A DNA stretch of 64,000 nucleotides from Ganoderma boninense (GCA_002900995.3 CM035311.1:1922001-1986000); one strand, 5' to 3'; positions 23,601-35,739 are shown, counted from the stretch's first letter. Notes: generated by a model from the sequence alone, not told the origin. Numbers and translations are program-made.

Positions 23601-25110
23601 AGGCAGCAACAAGGGCGATGCCAAGCCTTCGGACGAGCAGCACATCCAAGATGTCCAGGCTGCGCTCCTGAAGCTGCCGAAGATTCACCTCTTTGTCTTG
23701 GATGCGCTCATCAAGCACCTGAAGAAGTGAGTGACCGCGTCCTGTATGGACCCACGGTCTGATTGCTGATCATCTTGCAGCTTGATCAAGTCCACGTCGG
23801 AGTCCGAGGCCGAGTCAAACGAGGTTTATATTACCAAGCTGGCGTTGAGCATGGGTCGCAGTATGTGGTCAATGTGGAGGAATAGTCTCTTTGCTGATGC
23901 ACCATCAATCCAGCTATACTCCGGCCCAAGCAGGAGAACAACTACTCCATCCAGGACCGTCACCCCACATGTATGCGCACTATTTTCCTTTGATCCTAAC
24001 TGTTGCCTAACGGATTTTTTTCAGTGCTGTTCATGGATCTGGTGAACAAATATGACCAAATCTTGCCTCCTGCCATCCTCAAAAAGAAACGCGAATCGGA
24101 CCGCAAGGTTCCAGTGCGCCGTCGTACCCGTCCCGTCGACATGCGCATGTCTCGGTCACGCATTTCGGCTGGCGCGGACCTGAAGGAGCTCCATGTCCAG
24201 CAGCTCCAACAGCGTGGCATTAAAGTCAACAAGACTACTGCTAGTGTCACATCACAGTCGCCTCCCCCGTCGACCACCTCGCACTCAAACCTTCCTCGAG
24301 TTCCGGAGAGCCCAGCCCAAGCCATGAACGGGTCTACAGCCGTACACGATGAACCTCAGTCTTTCACGGCAGAGCCCGAGGAGTTCACGATCCCTCCTCC
24401 GCCCGCACCTCGCCCCGGAGACATCGCCCTGGGCGACAACAGGTCTGCCCCCGACTACAGCAGCATTCCCCGCCGCCCCCGCTCCCGAAGAACATTCCTC
24501 CCCCTCCTCCGCTCCCCACGCAGACCGCCACGCCCCCTCCCTCGGCCCCGGCCCCGCCCGCGGGTGTCCCCGCGTTCAAGGAGCCGCCTCCAGAGACCGA
24601 TGATCTCCCACCTCGCCCGCAATTCAAGGAGCCTCCCCCGAGCCCGAGACTCCTCCCCGCCCTGCGCACTTCGCCGAACCCCCTGCGGAGGACCTGCCCG
24701 CTCCCGCGCCCGTGGCGCCCACCGCCATCCCTGCCTCGCTCCGCCGTGCGAGCTCGCCCCGCGCCACGGCGCCCGGGGGCTCGCGCAGTCCGTCGCCTTC
24801 GAAGAACATCACTGGGGCCGCGGGTGGCGCTACAGGCCTTCGTGGGCCACGCCTCTCGCGGGGCCCGCGGCCGCCAGGTGCGGCCGCGAGCCCTGTTCAC
24901 CGCCAGTTCGCAGGGCGCCCTGGCTCGCCGGGGTCGCCGCCAGGCAGCCAGGGTGTGTTCCCGAGCAGCAACGGGAGCGGCGCTGGGGCGAACTTGAGGC
25001 GCGCCGGGTCGGGGACGCGGGCGATGTCGAAGCGGAGCAGCATCAGCAGGGTGTCGGAGCTGTCGCGCCGGACGATGGCGAGCGACGCGGAGGACGATAT
25101 CATCCAGTGA
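20664..25110 (+). CDS. F-BAR / DEP / RhoGAP-like protein (Rgd2 type) with two apparent frameshifts
   Basis: ATG at 20664 (MAVLSLPLTFSNSFWSEDYR). Order: first half of an F-BAR domain in small exons (to about 21880); a Pro-rich linker; a DEP domain (FSGEEFASWLKDNI ... EKYNLLRRLGEL ... FYQFRP); the second F-BAR half (EADNADKEYRTAVRKLDRQR ... LQKWELDRLRAVKTVL); then a RhoGAP-like domain from about 23375 (TWIYEVPLPAVHHLRETLN ... LKLPKIHLFVLDALIKHLK). DEP inserted within F-BAR is the arrangement of yeast Rgd2. The position of the arginine finger reads IYEV, not IFRV. In the Pro-rich tail the frame breaks twice, at C runs 24468-24471 and 24635-24639; the protein pattern (repeated FKEPPP, PRPQ) continues in the next frame each time. 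The last segment ends at TGA 25108-25110. Confidence 0.85.
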
Positions 25111-25670
25111 ATGGGTGAGAGGTCGCGGGAGTTGGGAAACCGATGAGGAACACTGACGTGGTCGAATGGTTCGGACTTTGGTGCCGGCTGAGAGGTGGGT
25201 GTGTTCAGGCGATTTATCTATGGTAGCCTATCTAGTCTGTCTGGGCGGACTGTTCATGTTCTCACTTGAGGACGCGTACCGGTCTTGTCTCCTTGGGATG
25301 CTGGTATTCTTCCAGGAGATGTCATATACCTACAGGTTATAATGTCTATGAAAATTCCATGCCTAACTGCCCCAGCTCGAGTGAAATATTTAGAGTTTGT
25401 GCTGGTAGACCAAGTAGAACTGACATGCACAGCGCCACCTCACCAGCGGCAGTGTATGCACGCCGCCATCGCGCGTTCTTCAAAGATCGACTTAAGGCCA
25501 CAATGAAACAACGGCTTGACACACGGCAATGTTTGCAAACAGTTCATACTTCATAATACATGGCGTGCTGGAGTACGGATTAGGAGGCACATACGAGAGG
25601 CGATACACAGTACAAATGCCGACAAGATACGAGACAAACGAGATGAAACAAGCGACAGCAGAAAGACGGT
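25111..25670. other. Convergent intergenic region
   Basis: 3' flanks of the F-BAR RhoGAP (+) and histone H2A (-). No gene-like signal. Confidence 0.5.
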
Positions 25671-26338
<668 letters not shown>

Positions 26339-27438
26339 ATTTACTTGTTAGAGGTGCTTGGGGTAGGTAGGGGGGTAAGGATAGTGGTGGAAGAGGAGAG
26401 GGACGTGTGGTGGATGGACGCGAAGTCTCGAGTGGCTTATATAGCGCGCTGGGATTGGAACTCCGCCTAGGGTGTCAACAAAGTTGGCGCGTCTGCACGT
26501 GACTGACGCGTCTGGACTATGGGCGCCTGGGGAGCCACGGCAAATTAGTCATTCCAAGGGTGGGGCCCGGCCGCGAAGCGGCCCAAAAAGGTGCCAAGGG
26601 TGGGCAGCGCGCCGAAGGCGCGCTCTCCCTTCTCCTGCCACCTTCCTCTCCCACCGAGTCCTTCAATCTGGCCTAAGAAATGGCGAAAAATGAGCCACAA
26701 ATCGTGTTTCCTTTCACCATATCCCCTGGGGTCTCGCGCGGCGCGCGCGCGCCGCCGCGTCTCTCTGTATAACTCTTTGCTTCTCCCGGCGTCAAGCCTC
26801 CACTCGCGATTACAATTCCTCCCGAAGTTCCTCACCGATTTTCTTCACTTTGGGCTTGTTTCAACTGGGTGAACCTTGCCTTCTACGCGATGGATGCGCC
26901 TTCGTGTTGTACTTCTTTCCTCCTCCCTCAAGTTCAGCTTTTATTGCATTTAGTACACTTTGTTGCGATTTTTCGCCTTGAACTTTGCGTCGTGCTCTCT
27001 GACAGTTAGCAAATATATTTTTATACCATAAGCCTATCCTTTTCACTCGAAGTGCGGCCTCCAGAAGCCTAGAAACCCGGTGCATCTGCCCTCGAGCCCC
27101 GTCGCGAGCCATTGCGCCCTTTAAGCGCTCATGTTTGGTGGCGGGCTCCTTCCGCATAAGGGCGTGGTAGGGCTAGGGTTTATTTGATCCCTCCGACCAA
27201 ATTTGGTCCGGGGGACCAATTTAGTCGTGACCTTGGCATGGCGGGGCTCCCGGAGCCACCGCGGTTTAATTTGCCTCGAGGCGTGTGGAAGCGCGGCGGC
27301 GTGCGAGTGTGCGGCAAGGCCAAGGCCAAGGGAGGGCTTGGGGGGATGTGCGGAGTGCAGGTTCCCTTGCGAGGGCGACTCGGACGTGCTGGAAATCCTA
27401 ACTCTCTGTATTAATACTGTGCCCGCGTCCTCGCTGCC
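26339..27438. other. Divergent H2A / M50 intergenic region with GC-rich hairpin repeats
   Basis: The 11-nt string CCAAGGGTGGG occurs at 26554-26564 and 26594-26604. Each copy is followed by a perfect hairpin with a GAA loop: 26569-26583 (stem GGCCGC) and 26606-26624 (stem AGCGCGCC). A GC palindrome GGCGCGCGCGCGCC lies at 26740-26753 and another palindrome GACCAAATTTGGTC at 27195-27208. AAATTAGTC near 26542 and AATTTAGTC near 27217 are similar flanks. This may be a non-coding insertion between H2A and the M50 gene, or a structured promoter region. Confidence 0.5.
26437..26445 (-). promoter_or_regulatory. TATA box of H2A
   Basis: Reads CTATATAAG on the coding strand, about 100 bp before the start codon. 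Confidence 0.6.
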
Positions 27439-28757
27439 ATGTCCTACCCCTCCTACGTGCCCCGTCCTCCCGTCGCTCCCCCGGCCCCGCACATGAGCCC
27501 CATTGCCCCCACTTCAGACCAAGTCCGTCCTCTCTCCTTCCCTTCCTTCGTCCGAGTTAAAGCTAATCTCCTCCTTATCTTGCGATAGGTCCCCGTGCTC
27601 TATGTCGTATGTTTCCACCCACTCCCGACCCAGCACCTCACCCCCCTCACTGTCCTTCCAGATTGTTGTCTATGCCGTCGTCATCTTTGCCGCATGGGTC
27701 GTGCCTGGAGCCAGAGTCGTCATCACCCCCCTCAAGCTGTTCACCATAGGATGGCACGAGCTCTGTCACATATCCATGGTGCGTCTTAATTATTGTCATG
27801 TTTTCCTGTCCTTCTAGACCGACGTCCTCAGGCTGTCTTAACCGGAGGGTCGGTCTTGAAAGTTTCTATAGACCCCGACGCCGGCGGAGCGACCATCGTC
27901 TCGGGCGGCCACCCTCCAACTATCCTCGCCGCAGGCTACGTCGGCTCGACCATCTTCGGTGGTCTATTCATCATGGCTGGTTTCGACACTCTCGTTTCGA
28001 AGATCATGAGCTTCGTCCTTGGCATTGGTCTCGTCGCACCCCTTGCCCTCGTGCGCGACAAGTTGTGCGTACCCTTTACCCACCTCGTCGTCGGCTTGCA
28101 TTCTCTCTGACTTCGCACATCTCCATCCGAATATCCACATCCTATTGTGCGCGCGCTTACTGCCACTCCGTGTCCTCGGTTTCTTCATGGACAATGCGCA
28201 CTGCCATTCGGCGCTTTTGTGCACCAGAACCATCCTACTCACGGTTATTTACGAGGGTCTCCTCATTGGCTTTTGGTTCATTGACCATGGGTGCGTGAAT
28301 TTACCTCACCACTTTGAAGAAGTTGGACGGTGAAACGTATTTATCTAGGCAAGCACTACGTTGGTACTGTTTACTTATTGGCGTGATGAAGTGTGTCGTC
28401 CAGTCGTTCCCTCTCAGATTCAGAACTCGTTTACTAACGTCCGTCCCTCCTCTATCACAGCGCGTTTTACGTCGTTTGTAGGTGTCCCCAAAGTCTCAAA
28501 TATTTATTTGCGTTGGTTGTGTGTTCAACACTCTGACAGGGGACATTGCGGACGACAAGTACTTCCACAAGGCCAACGACTCGGATGCGACCCAATGGGC
28601 GATAATGTTCCCCAAGACCCGTGCACACGTCTGGGCCATCATATGGATCGTATTCGAAATCGCCGTCCTCATCGGCTTTGTCTTTCTTGGCATCGCTGCG
28701 TTCAAGCGCACACCCGACGAAATGTATGCTGAGGCCGCCCAGTTCCTCCCCACATAG
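27439..28757 (+). CDS. Peptidase M50B-like multi-pass membrane protein
   Basis: ATG at 27439 (MSYPSYVPRPPVAPPAPHMS). Short exons are joined by introns at about 27524, 27610 and 27780. After a Pro-rich N-terminus comes a membrane helix (IVVYAVVIFAAWVVPG) and then GWHELCHISM, holding the zinc-binding HExxH motif as HELCH. Further hydrophobic helices follow (LAAGYVGSTIFGGLFIMAGF, VLGIGLVAPLALV, WAIIWIVFEIAVLIGFVFLG). A later segment contains DIADDKYFHKANDSDATQWA, which may hold the third metal ligand region. It ends EAAQFLPT at TAG 28755-28757. The group is a fungal M50B-like family; its substrates are not known to me. Confidence 0.8.
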
Positions 28758-30038
28758 CCCGCCAGCCTACCACCATTCTCCTTTTCTACCTGTATTCACG
28801 AATGTGAACTCGCTCTCATCGCTGTCACAACACCTGTCAACACCAATCTGTCGCATAAACACACTGTATCATCCTCATCGATGTTCTCTTCCCTCATTTT
28901 CTGTTTTCGTTTATCGTAGGTTATTGGCTTGCTCGCCAGCCTTTCTTTCTATCGCAGCGCCCAACACGCTGGACGTGTTGGGATTTCGTCCGGACCCCCT
29001 TCGCATCGACCCAGATACTTATGTTGTCAATGTTCTCACCAATCTCCCTGCAACTCACGTCCCTCCCAACGCATGTCTGTGTTACATCTTGCATTGCCCA
29101 TGCTCAGGGTGTCCTCTTCCATAGACCCACACGCCCCAACCATTCTCTCCCCTCCGCGATACCTGCATACAATCATACCTCCCGAACCTTCACTCCTACT
29201 CCTGATCATGACTTTTGCTGTCGCCGTCGATGGACAATGTCTTCCGGGTTCTCTATGGTCCCCGCCGTTTTTTTTTTCATACTTAGATGGGCACCACCTC
29301 TGGCATCGACATGTATTGTGCTCGCGCACGCACTTCCCGCGACGCACATGTATAGCATGATCGGGGCGTCAGGCTATGGTGGAAGGAGGGACTCATGTGG
29401 CTACGATCACTTACTACTCACTGATGATACTCACACACTCATGCTGTACCATTATCGTCGATGTACGAAAGTTCAATGTTCGACATCTCTCCTCGAGGTC
29501 AACCAATGTTGGCGGCTCTATATCCCAACAGAAGATGGTGATTCAGATCGGGCTGTTGTGTCTTCAGACCTTTAGAGGGGTATTGGGTCGTCGTGCTGAG
29601 GACGAAGGGTGAGGCGAGCGTGTATATGTCGAGTTCCGAATACAAGTACAGTTTCCTACACGGACCCCGAGAATTCATGGCAAGCGCGACGTGTGCGAAC
29701 ACACTGCTGTCATAACATCAGACACGATGCGGATTCCTGCAGATGAACCCAAGGAATAACACATTAGCAGATAACGGTAGCAAAGGTCGAAAACAATAGC
29801 GATGAGAGAAGGCGACGTCACGGCATGGAGGGAAGCAGCAAGGATAAGGATGTGGGGATGGAGGCGTGAGTGTCGTTATGAACAGTTCGTGCGGGGTGGG
29901 TGGTGGGATTTTATCGTTGAGCAGTGGTAGTTCGTTGAGTCCCAGAAAGCGGTGGAGCCGATCGTGCAATACACACCCAGGAAAAGCGGAGAGAGGAGGG
30001 GGGTAAAGCAGATAGTCAGACGGCGCGCAGGCATACAT
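28758..30038. other. Convergent intergenic region
   Basis: 1.28 kb of 3' flank between the M50-like gene (+) and FIS1 (-). Several open frames lack start context, motifs and plausible exon partners. A T-run lies at about 29269-29278. Confidence 0.5.
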
Positions 30039-30887
30039 TTATTTGCGAGATGCTCGCCGTATGACGGAAGCGAGGACGAGCGTCCCGAGCGCTGCGACAC
30101 CTCCGACAAGGGCCATGCCAATGTACCCGTCTGGAGAGCATAGCGATAAGTTTCCAGCGGGAGCGCGACGCAGCGGGCTGAAAAGACGCACCTCTCGTCA
30201 CCCGCTTGTCGATGAGCCCGGCGAGGCTTTGCGCCTGGAGATTTGTCGGCTCCTTATCGAGTAACAGAGCTATAGGGGACGAGAGGCATGGGTAGATGGA
30301 GCCCAAATTGGGGGAGAACAGAGAAGCAAGGAGGTCAGTCGAAGGTAGCTGCGGGGCGCCGTGTCGGGAGGAACGCACCGTTGAACCGCCGGGCCTCCTC
30401 GTAGTTGCCCATCTTGTAATGGCCGAGGGCAAGGTAGTAGAGGCATTCCCTCCTCCGTGTAGGTTCAGCGCGGTAGATCTCTACACACACATACGGAACG
30501 TGAATTCCGGACGAAAGCGGGTGCAGACAACAGAGAAGGAGGATCGTGGGTAGGACGGACGGGGAGGGGCATATTGCGGAACTGGAAGTGGTACGCACCT
30601 TGGAGGAGGCGGACACCTTCGACCTGGTGTTCCCTGAGCGGGCTCTTTACGAGGCCCCACGCGTAGTTGAACTTGGTCTGAACAGTGACATGAGACTGGG
30701 AAAGTTCCTTCTGGTACTGCAGCCGGAGGACCTGGAGGGGGCGGACATGGGGAGGGTCGTTTCAGTGCGCGACTCTGAGTGTATTGGGAGAAGCCGCGTG
30801 GCTGCCGCATGACGGGGTGCTCACCTCGAGCTCGTCGTAGGACAAGGCTTCCTCTGCGTCGGCAGCGTACGGCAGTTCTGTTGGCAT
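30039..30887 (-). CDS. FIS1: Mitochondrial fission protein Fis1
   Basis: ATG at 30887 ([20 protein letters not shown]). It has the tandem TPR-like bundle: [17 protein letters not shown] segment ([15 protein letters not shown]), [36 protein letters not shown] in pieces across exons, and [20 protein letters not shown]. The C-terminus has one membrane helix ([20 protein letters not shown]) and a short basic tail RRASRK, as expected for a tail-anchored outer-membrane protein facing the cytosol. Fis1 recruits adaptors of the dynamin-like fission GTPase. The stop TAA is at 30041-30039. It shares its promoter region with COX23. Confidence 0.93.
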
Positions 30888-31153
30888 TTCGCTTGGAAGT
30901 GGAATCGTGCAGCAAGCGGAGAGTGGAAGCAAGTGGCAGCAGTTCGAGGACGAGACGGGCGCTCCTCGCAAAGCTTGACGCGACACGTTCCGGCACGCCG
31001 GCGCCACCAGACCCAGCGATAGACGCCCGCTAGTGGGACGGAGGCGCGTCACGGAACGGAGAGACCCGAGAGCTCTGTCTGCTGTTCCTGCCCCGTCCTC
31101 CCAGTCCGCGACGTCCAAATCTGTTCTGCTGTGGAGTGCTGCTCGGGATCAGG
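30888..31153. promoter_or_regulatory. Divergent promoter FIS1 / COX23
   Basis: 266 bp between the start codons of two mitochondrial genes on opposite strands. Confidence 0.5.
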
Positions 31154-31657
31154 ATGGTGTCACAAACGACGAATGCCCCAGAGTCCGACAAAGACGTCAT
31201 CCTCCCCGAGCCCAACTCCAACGCCCAGCCCGAGCCATACCTCAAGCACTTCAAAGTGCGTTTCTCCCTCTCGCATCTCATTTCTACCTAGTTTGGCCGT
31301 GAACTGATCCGTTGAACGACAAGGACAAGGAGATTTCCAAGTTCGTGGAGTAAGTGTGCTCCTAACCTTTCCCGCGTGTCCTGGGCGCCTCTCATCCTCC
31401 TCGCTGGCATGCCTCTCCCTCGCCTTCTCATTAGCCCATGCGCGCACGCGACAAAGGCGTCTCTGGACTGCATGAACAAACATGACTATGATCGAGACAA
31501 GTGCTTGGACTACTTCCAGGCGTATCGTGACTGCAAGAAAGCCTGGGTGAGCGGTCCTTTGAGGAAGAGCTTGTGGTGGTTTCTGCTGTGGCTGATGCGG
31601 TGTTTGTAGATGGATCAACGAAAAGCTGACCGTAGAGCAGGCAAGAAGGTAGACTAG
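31154..31657 (+). CDS. COX23: Cytochrome c oxidase assembly factor Cox23 (twin-Cys CHCH protein)
   Basis: Four exons: 31154-31255, 31324-31349 (26 nt), 31435-31546 and 31610-31657, total 288 nt and 95 residues. The CHCH fold is complete: PCAHATKASLDC (C-x9-C), ten residues, then CLDYFQAYRDC (C-x9-C), followed by KKAW and a basic tail. The C-x9-C / x10 / C-x9-C spacing and the DYD..C..YF.AYR.CKK pattern are those of Cox23, imported into the intermembrane space through the Mia40 relay. Exon 2 uses an AAG acceptor (GACAAG then GACAAG), so its border is less certain than the others. The first exon is acidic and poorly conserved. Confidence 0.85.
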
Positions 31658-32528
31658 TTCTGCAGCTGGCCACTTCCTGCACTACTCGTGCACAGGCAAT
31701 AGCACCCTTAATGTCCGCCTGCTTGCTTTCCCATGCTCGCTTTTACATCCCATTGGCTCAGTACTCAGTCCTAGGCCAATTATAATTGTCTTCCACCATT
31801 CTATGCAGGCAGTTTCTGCCCGTGCCCACAACGGGCTCCGTGCTGAGCCACCGCCAATCTCACCCGCGATTTGGGGTCCATCTTGCTCTGCAGCCGTGCA
31901 AATAGCAAAGCGTGCCTGTATCCCGTCCTCGTCCGACACTCGCTTCGCCGTTCTAGAATAAAATCCGAGATGTTCAGTGTCGTAAAGATTCAGACGACTT
32001 GCGCGTCTCAGATCAAGCGTGTCAGTCCAATCTCTAGGTCCTCGGAGCTGCGCCGACCACGCGGTAGCCAATTGGATTTCTGCTTCGGTGCGGACCAATG
32101 ACGGCAGGATGAACCCGTACATACGTGACTTTCGACGCCTCGTGTAGGCAACGAGCTGTGAAAGCTCGCCACAGCGGCCACACGGACACGTTGCGAGATT
32201 GGCTGCTTGAGGAGGCTTGGAGCCGCCGCTGTCAACGAGCCTCTGAGCCCCGCCCAACGAGCTCGCTCCCTCGACACGGCTTTCTGGAAGATGCTTCCAA
32301 ACCACACGCTGAGAGAGAATGCTAATAACCTCGAATAACCTCGTAGATCGCGGGGCGAATAATTGAATGATACATATGTACATGTTACACCACAGAGGAC
32401 GCCGTCAAGGGCACTAGAACCCCCCATCCCATCCCGAGAAATCCAAACAGAACCCAGTCCACTGTCCAAAACCACAACGCTACAGTAATGTAATAACCTC
32501 GAGCCCGGAGCCACCACGACTTTTAATC
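31658..32528. other. Convergent intergenic region with an unexplained 233-codon open frame
   Basis: Between COX23 (+) and amidase 1 (-). A minus-strand frame from ATG 32383 to TAG 31682 is open for 233 codons. It has no recognisable domain, signal peptide or membrane helix, and it starts very close to the amidase stop. It may be chance or a small uncharacterised gene. Confidence 0.3.
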
Positions 32529-35500
32529 TCACTTCCTCTGCTCGGTCCAGCTGAACGGCCCGAAGTCCCTCGGGCCCAGCGCGTGGTCGAGCGCCTTCAT
32601 CATCTCCACCACCTTCTCGTCCTCCCACTTGCGCCCGACGACCTGCACGCCCACGGGGATCCCCGCCATCTTGCCCGCGTCGTAGAACCCGCACGTCCCG
32701 TGGCCCTTGCGCCGGCTCAGCGTCCCGTACAGCAGGCGCTCGAGCACCCACGAGCCGTGCCCCCCGCCCACGGACGGGTTCGTCCACTCCGCGGTCGCGA
32801 GGTCCGTCGGGAGGACGCGCGTGACGGGGACGACGCCCGTCGGGAGGTCCATGATGTTGTAGGGCAGGGTTGCTGCGGCGAGGGGGGAGATGTATTTGCA
32901 CGCGCTGGAGAAGCGAAAGAAATCGTAGACGGGTCAGCGGGTGTCGAAGTTGGTGGACTGCGGCCGGGTGCCCGAGGAAGGAAAGAAAACAGGGTCTTAC
33001 TTGTGGGAGACTGCGGGCAACGCGAGGACGGGACCGATGATGCCGTCGAAGTGGTATTTGTCCCATACCTAGAATGAACGTTTAGGCAGAAAGAAGCGGC
33101 GTCCGGCGTCAGCTTGATGAGCCTGGTGTTTACAGCCCGTTGTGACAGAGACAGAGACAGACCTCCTGGTAAAACATGCGAGTGTATGTGTCGCGCCGGA
33201 CGGTTGCCTTGTGGTACTCCTCCACCGTTGACGGACGGGTGTCGAGCAGAGTGTTGGCGAAGGTGGCGTCTCGGAGGACGTTTTTCAGCACCCATCCCAT
33301 GATCTTGCGCGCAAGTTCTATCACGATTGGCGTTGGCGGCCGTTAGACAGCCGAACACCGTGGGGTTAGAATCAAGAATGGTGCGGTACATACTGGGCAT
33401 CGACGCGCTCAGAATGGTCCCGGAGACCCCCGGTTCCTGTGCAAGGGGTCAGTATTCATCGCGGACTATCTCCGGCTGTCTGACAGCGGGCCCGCGTCGA
33501 CACCGACGACAAGCAAGCACTCACGAGCGGATCACCCTTCATCGGTTCCTGGACCGTCTTGAGGCCATCGGCGGTCGTGATAGACATGTATAACTCCACC
33601 GCTTCCGCGGCTGAAAATGTGGTAACAAATATCAGGGTTGTACGCAACAATGACATGTATGGCGATCGTCGCGGGGCGCACCTTGCGGAAAACGGAACTC
33701 GACGCACTCATGGCCGGCCTTGCGGAGCGCCTCCACGGCTTCGAGGACGGCACGTCGGTTGGCGGGTGAAGCCTTGACGTACCCATCTGCCAGACAGATA
33801 GTCAGCAAGGATGATAGATGAAGAAAGGTGACCTATTCATTCGACGGCCACAGGGAATTCGAACACCGTCTCGAGGATGGGTGGCAAATTAAAATAAGCG
33901 ATGAAGAAGCACATGATGACGGATGAATTGGGACGGAGGTCTGACTCGTCGGCAACAGACCAAGGAAGCAGGCAGAAGCAGAAGCAACGAAATACAAAAA
34001 CAAAAGAAAAATGGAAGGAGAAGGACACGCACCCGACAGATAATACCCGACTCGCAGCTTTTCCGGGAGGCGGATGTCCCGATAGCGCAGGGGTGCAGGG
34101 TCACACTCCCTGCCCTGTACACCGAAGACGAGGCGCGCAGCGAGCTCGATGTCGTCCACGGATCTGCTCGGAGTGTCCCGAGCCCGTTCACAGGTGCACA
34201 GCACGTCCCAACGCAGGCACAGGCGCAGGCGACACCATGGGTAGGGGCGGGGGACGATCGTCGGACAACGCCGCCGCTTAGCATCGTGCGAGGCTATCTG
34301 ACAAGACGGCGCTCCGTTGAATTGACTTACCGAGCGATTGGGCCCAGAGAGGATCGGACACCTTCGATGCCAGGATACGTGTCTGCGCGACGGAGGCGAG
34401 GAGGGAGAGTGAGCAAGCGATCGCGAACGACGAGTAGGCGCGACTTCGGCGGCGAGCGCCGAGAAAAGAATTAGAAGGGAAAGGAAATGGTAATGTGGGC
34501 TGCATGACGAAAAGAACGAGAGAAGGAAGGAAGCACACGCCCCGGGATCCGGGAAGGTCGGGGGGTCAACGCGTACCTTGAGCCCCGGAGGTGCTGATTC
34601 GTCCCCAGCCTGGCTTGAGCGAGTACAGGCCACAGAATGACGCGGGAATCCTGAGGGAAATTCAGATGTCAGAATGTCGTCCAATGGCGTTGTTGAATTG
34701 GCAGGACCGCATGGGAGTGGTCACCCGAATTCACTTACCTCAAAGAACCACCGATGTCCGAACCCCATCCTAGTGCAGAACCGTCGAGCGCAAGTAATGC
34801 GCATTCTCCACCGCTAGAGCCGCCGGAACTGTACGACTTGCTGTAAGGGTTGAGAGTGCGGCCCCAAACGGGATTTGAACACTCGAAGAAAAACATCATC
34901 TGTGCCAGGTTAGTCTTTGCGATGGGGATACCCCCCGCCGCGCGGACCATCGCGACAACCTATCAAAATGGGGGATCTGTCAGCACGAGGTGACGAATGG
35001 GATACGTGGGTAAGCTGCACATGCTTCAGCGGGACGAGTGCGGGAACGGCGAAGACGGTTCATTTCGGAAAAACCCTACTCACATGCGCGTCTTCCGAGG
35101 CGGGCTTGTCGGCGTAGGATGAGTAGCCCATCGTGGTGTCGTAGCCCTTAATATCGACTTCCAAGGACGAAACAAGCACAGAAAGCACATGTCAGTCCCA
35201 GCAATGCATTCCACAACTAGCACCGAGGGAGTTGTACGAACAGAGGTCCTTGAAGCTCACGGGGACACCGTGTAGCGGCCCACGAATGCGGCCAGTTGAG
35301 GCGAATTCGTCATCGAGTGCCCTCGCTTCTGCCCGGGCCTGCGAGAAGAAGACTGAGATCAACGTAAGTGACGACTATCGGTGAGCGTCCCAGCCTGAGC
35401 TTGAGATATGAGCGATGACGCTAACCCTCGGTCAAGCAATTGGTCAAGTCGTGTGCCAATGTTGCCCGTACGAGATAGGCTTCAAGGACCTGTGATGCGG

Positions 35501-35739
35501 TCCATTCACTGTTCGAGATATGCTGTACGATTTCGGACGCTGTGTCGTTCTCAAGTGTGAGTGGAACGCTATGACGCTTGTGGAGAGGTGACAGCATGCG
35601 TACCCGTCGCTCGCAAGTACACGTCCGCGCCGTCTGGAAGTGCGTTAAGGTTGTCGTGGGTGGTGCCGATGGCGACCGCACGGACAGCGAGCTTTCTCTT
35701 GGAAACCTGTACGTAGGAGGGTGTAGAGAAGGGCCACAT
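32529..35739 (-). CDS. Amidase-signature hydrolase (FAAH/acetamidase-like), copy 1
   Basis: ATG at 35739 (MWPFSTPSYVQVSKRKLAVR). Many short exons. The amidase catalytic Ser-cisSer-Lys triad is visible: Lys in GPLHGVPVSFKD, cis-Ser in SYSSGGSSGGE, and the nucleophile in WGSDIGGSLRIPASF. Other family marks are YDTTMGYSSYADKPASEDA, IPIAKTNLAQMM and the C-terminal AGIPVGVQVVGRKWEDEKVVEMM. It ends at TGA 32529-32531. The enzyme class hydrolyses carboxamides; acetamidase and fatty-acid-amide hydrolase are the nearest functional relatives by motif, and the substrate is unknown. No signal peptide is evident. A TATA box (GGCTATAAAG, 35801-35810) lies about 65 bp upstream. A close paralogue follows at 37.3-40.6 kb in the same orientation. 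Confidence 0.88.

Noticed and set aside
23375..25110. Pseudogene status for the F-BAR RhoGAP
   Set aside because: Coding pattern resumes exactly in the next frame at short C runs and the ending is intact, so sequencing error is more likely than decay.
31682..32383. 233-codon minus-strand open frame between COX23 and amidase 1
   Set aside because: No motif, no exon partner and very close to the amidase stop. Kept only as a remark because it cannot be excluded.
32008..33066. 352-codon minus-strand frame
   Set aside because: It overlaps the amidase 1 C-terminal exon in another frame and is Arg-rich in the way of a GC-driven shadow frame.
34861..34890. GGGATTTGAACACTCG looks like a reverse tRNA B-box
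   Set aside because: It lies within the amidase coding exon and encodes the conserved FECSNPVWG segment; no A-box or acceptor stem.
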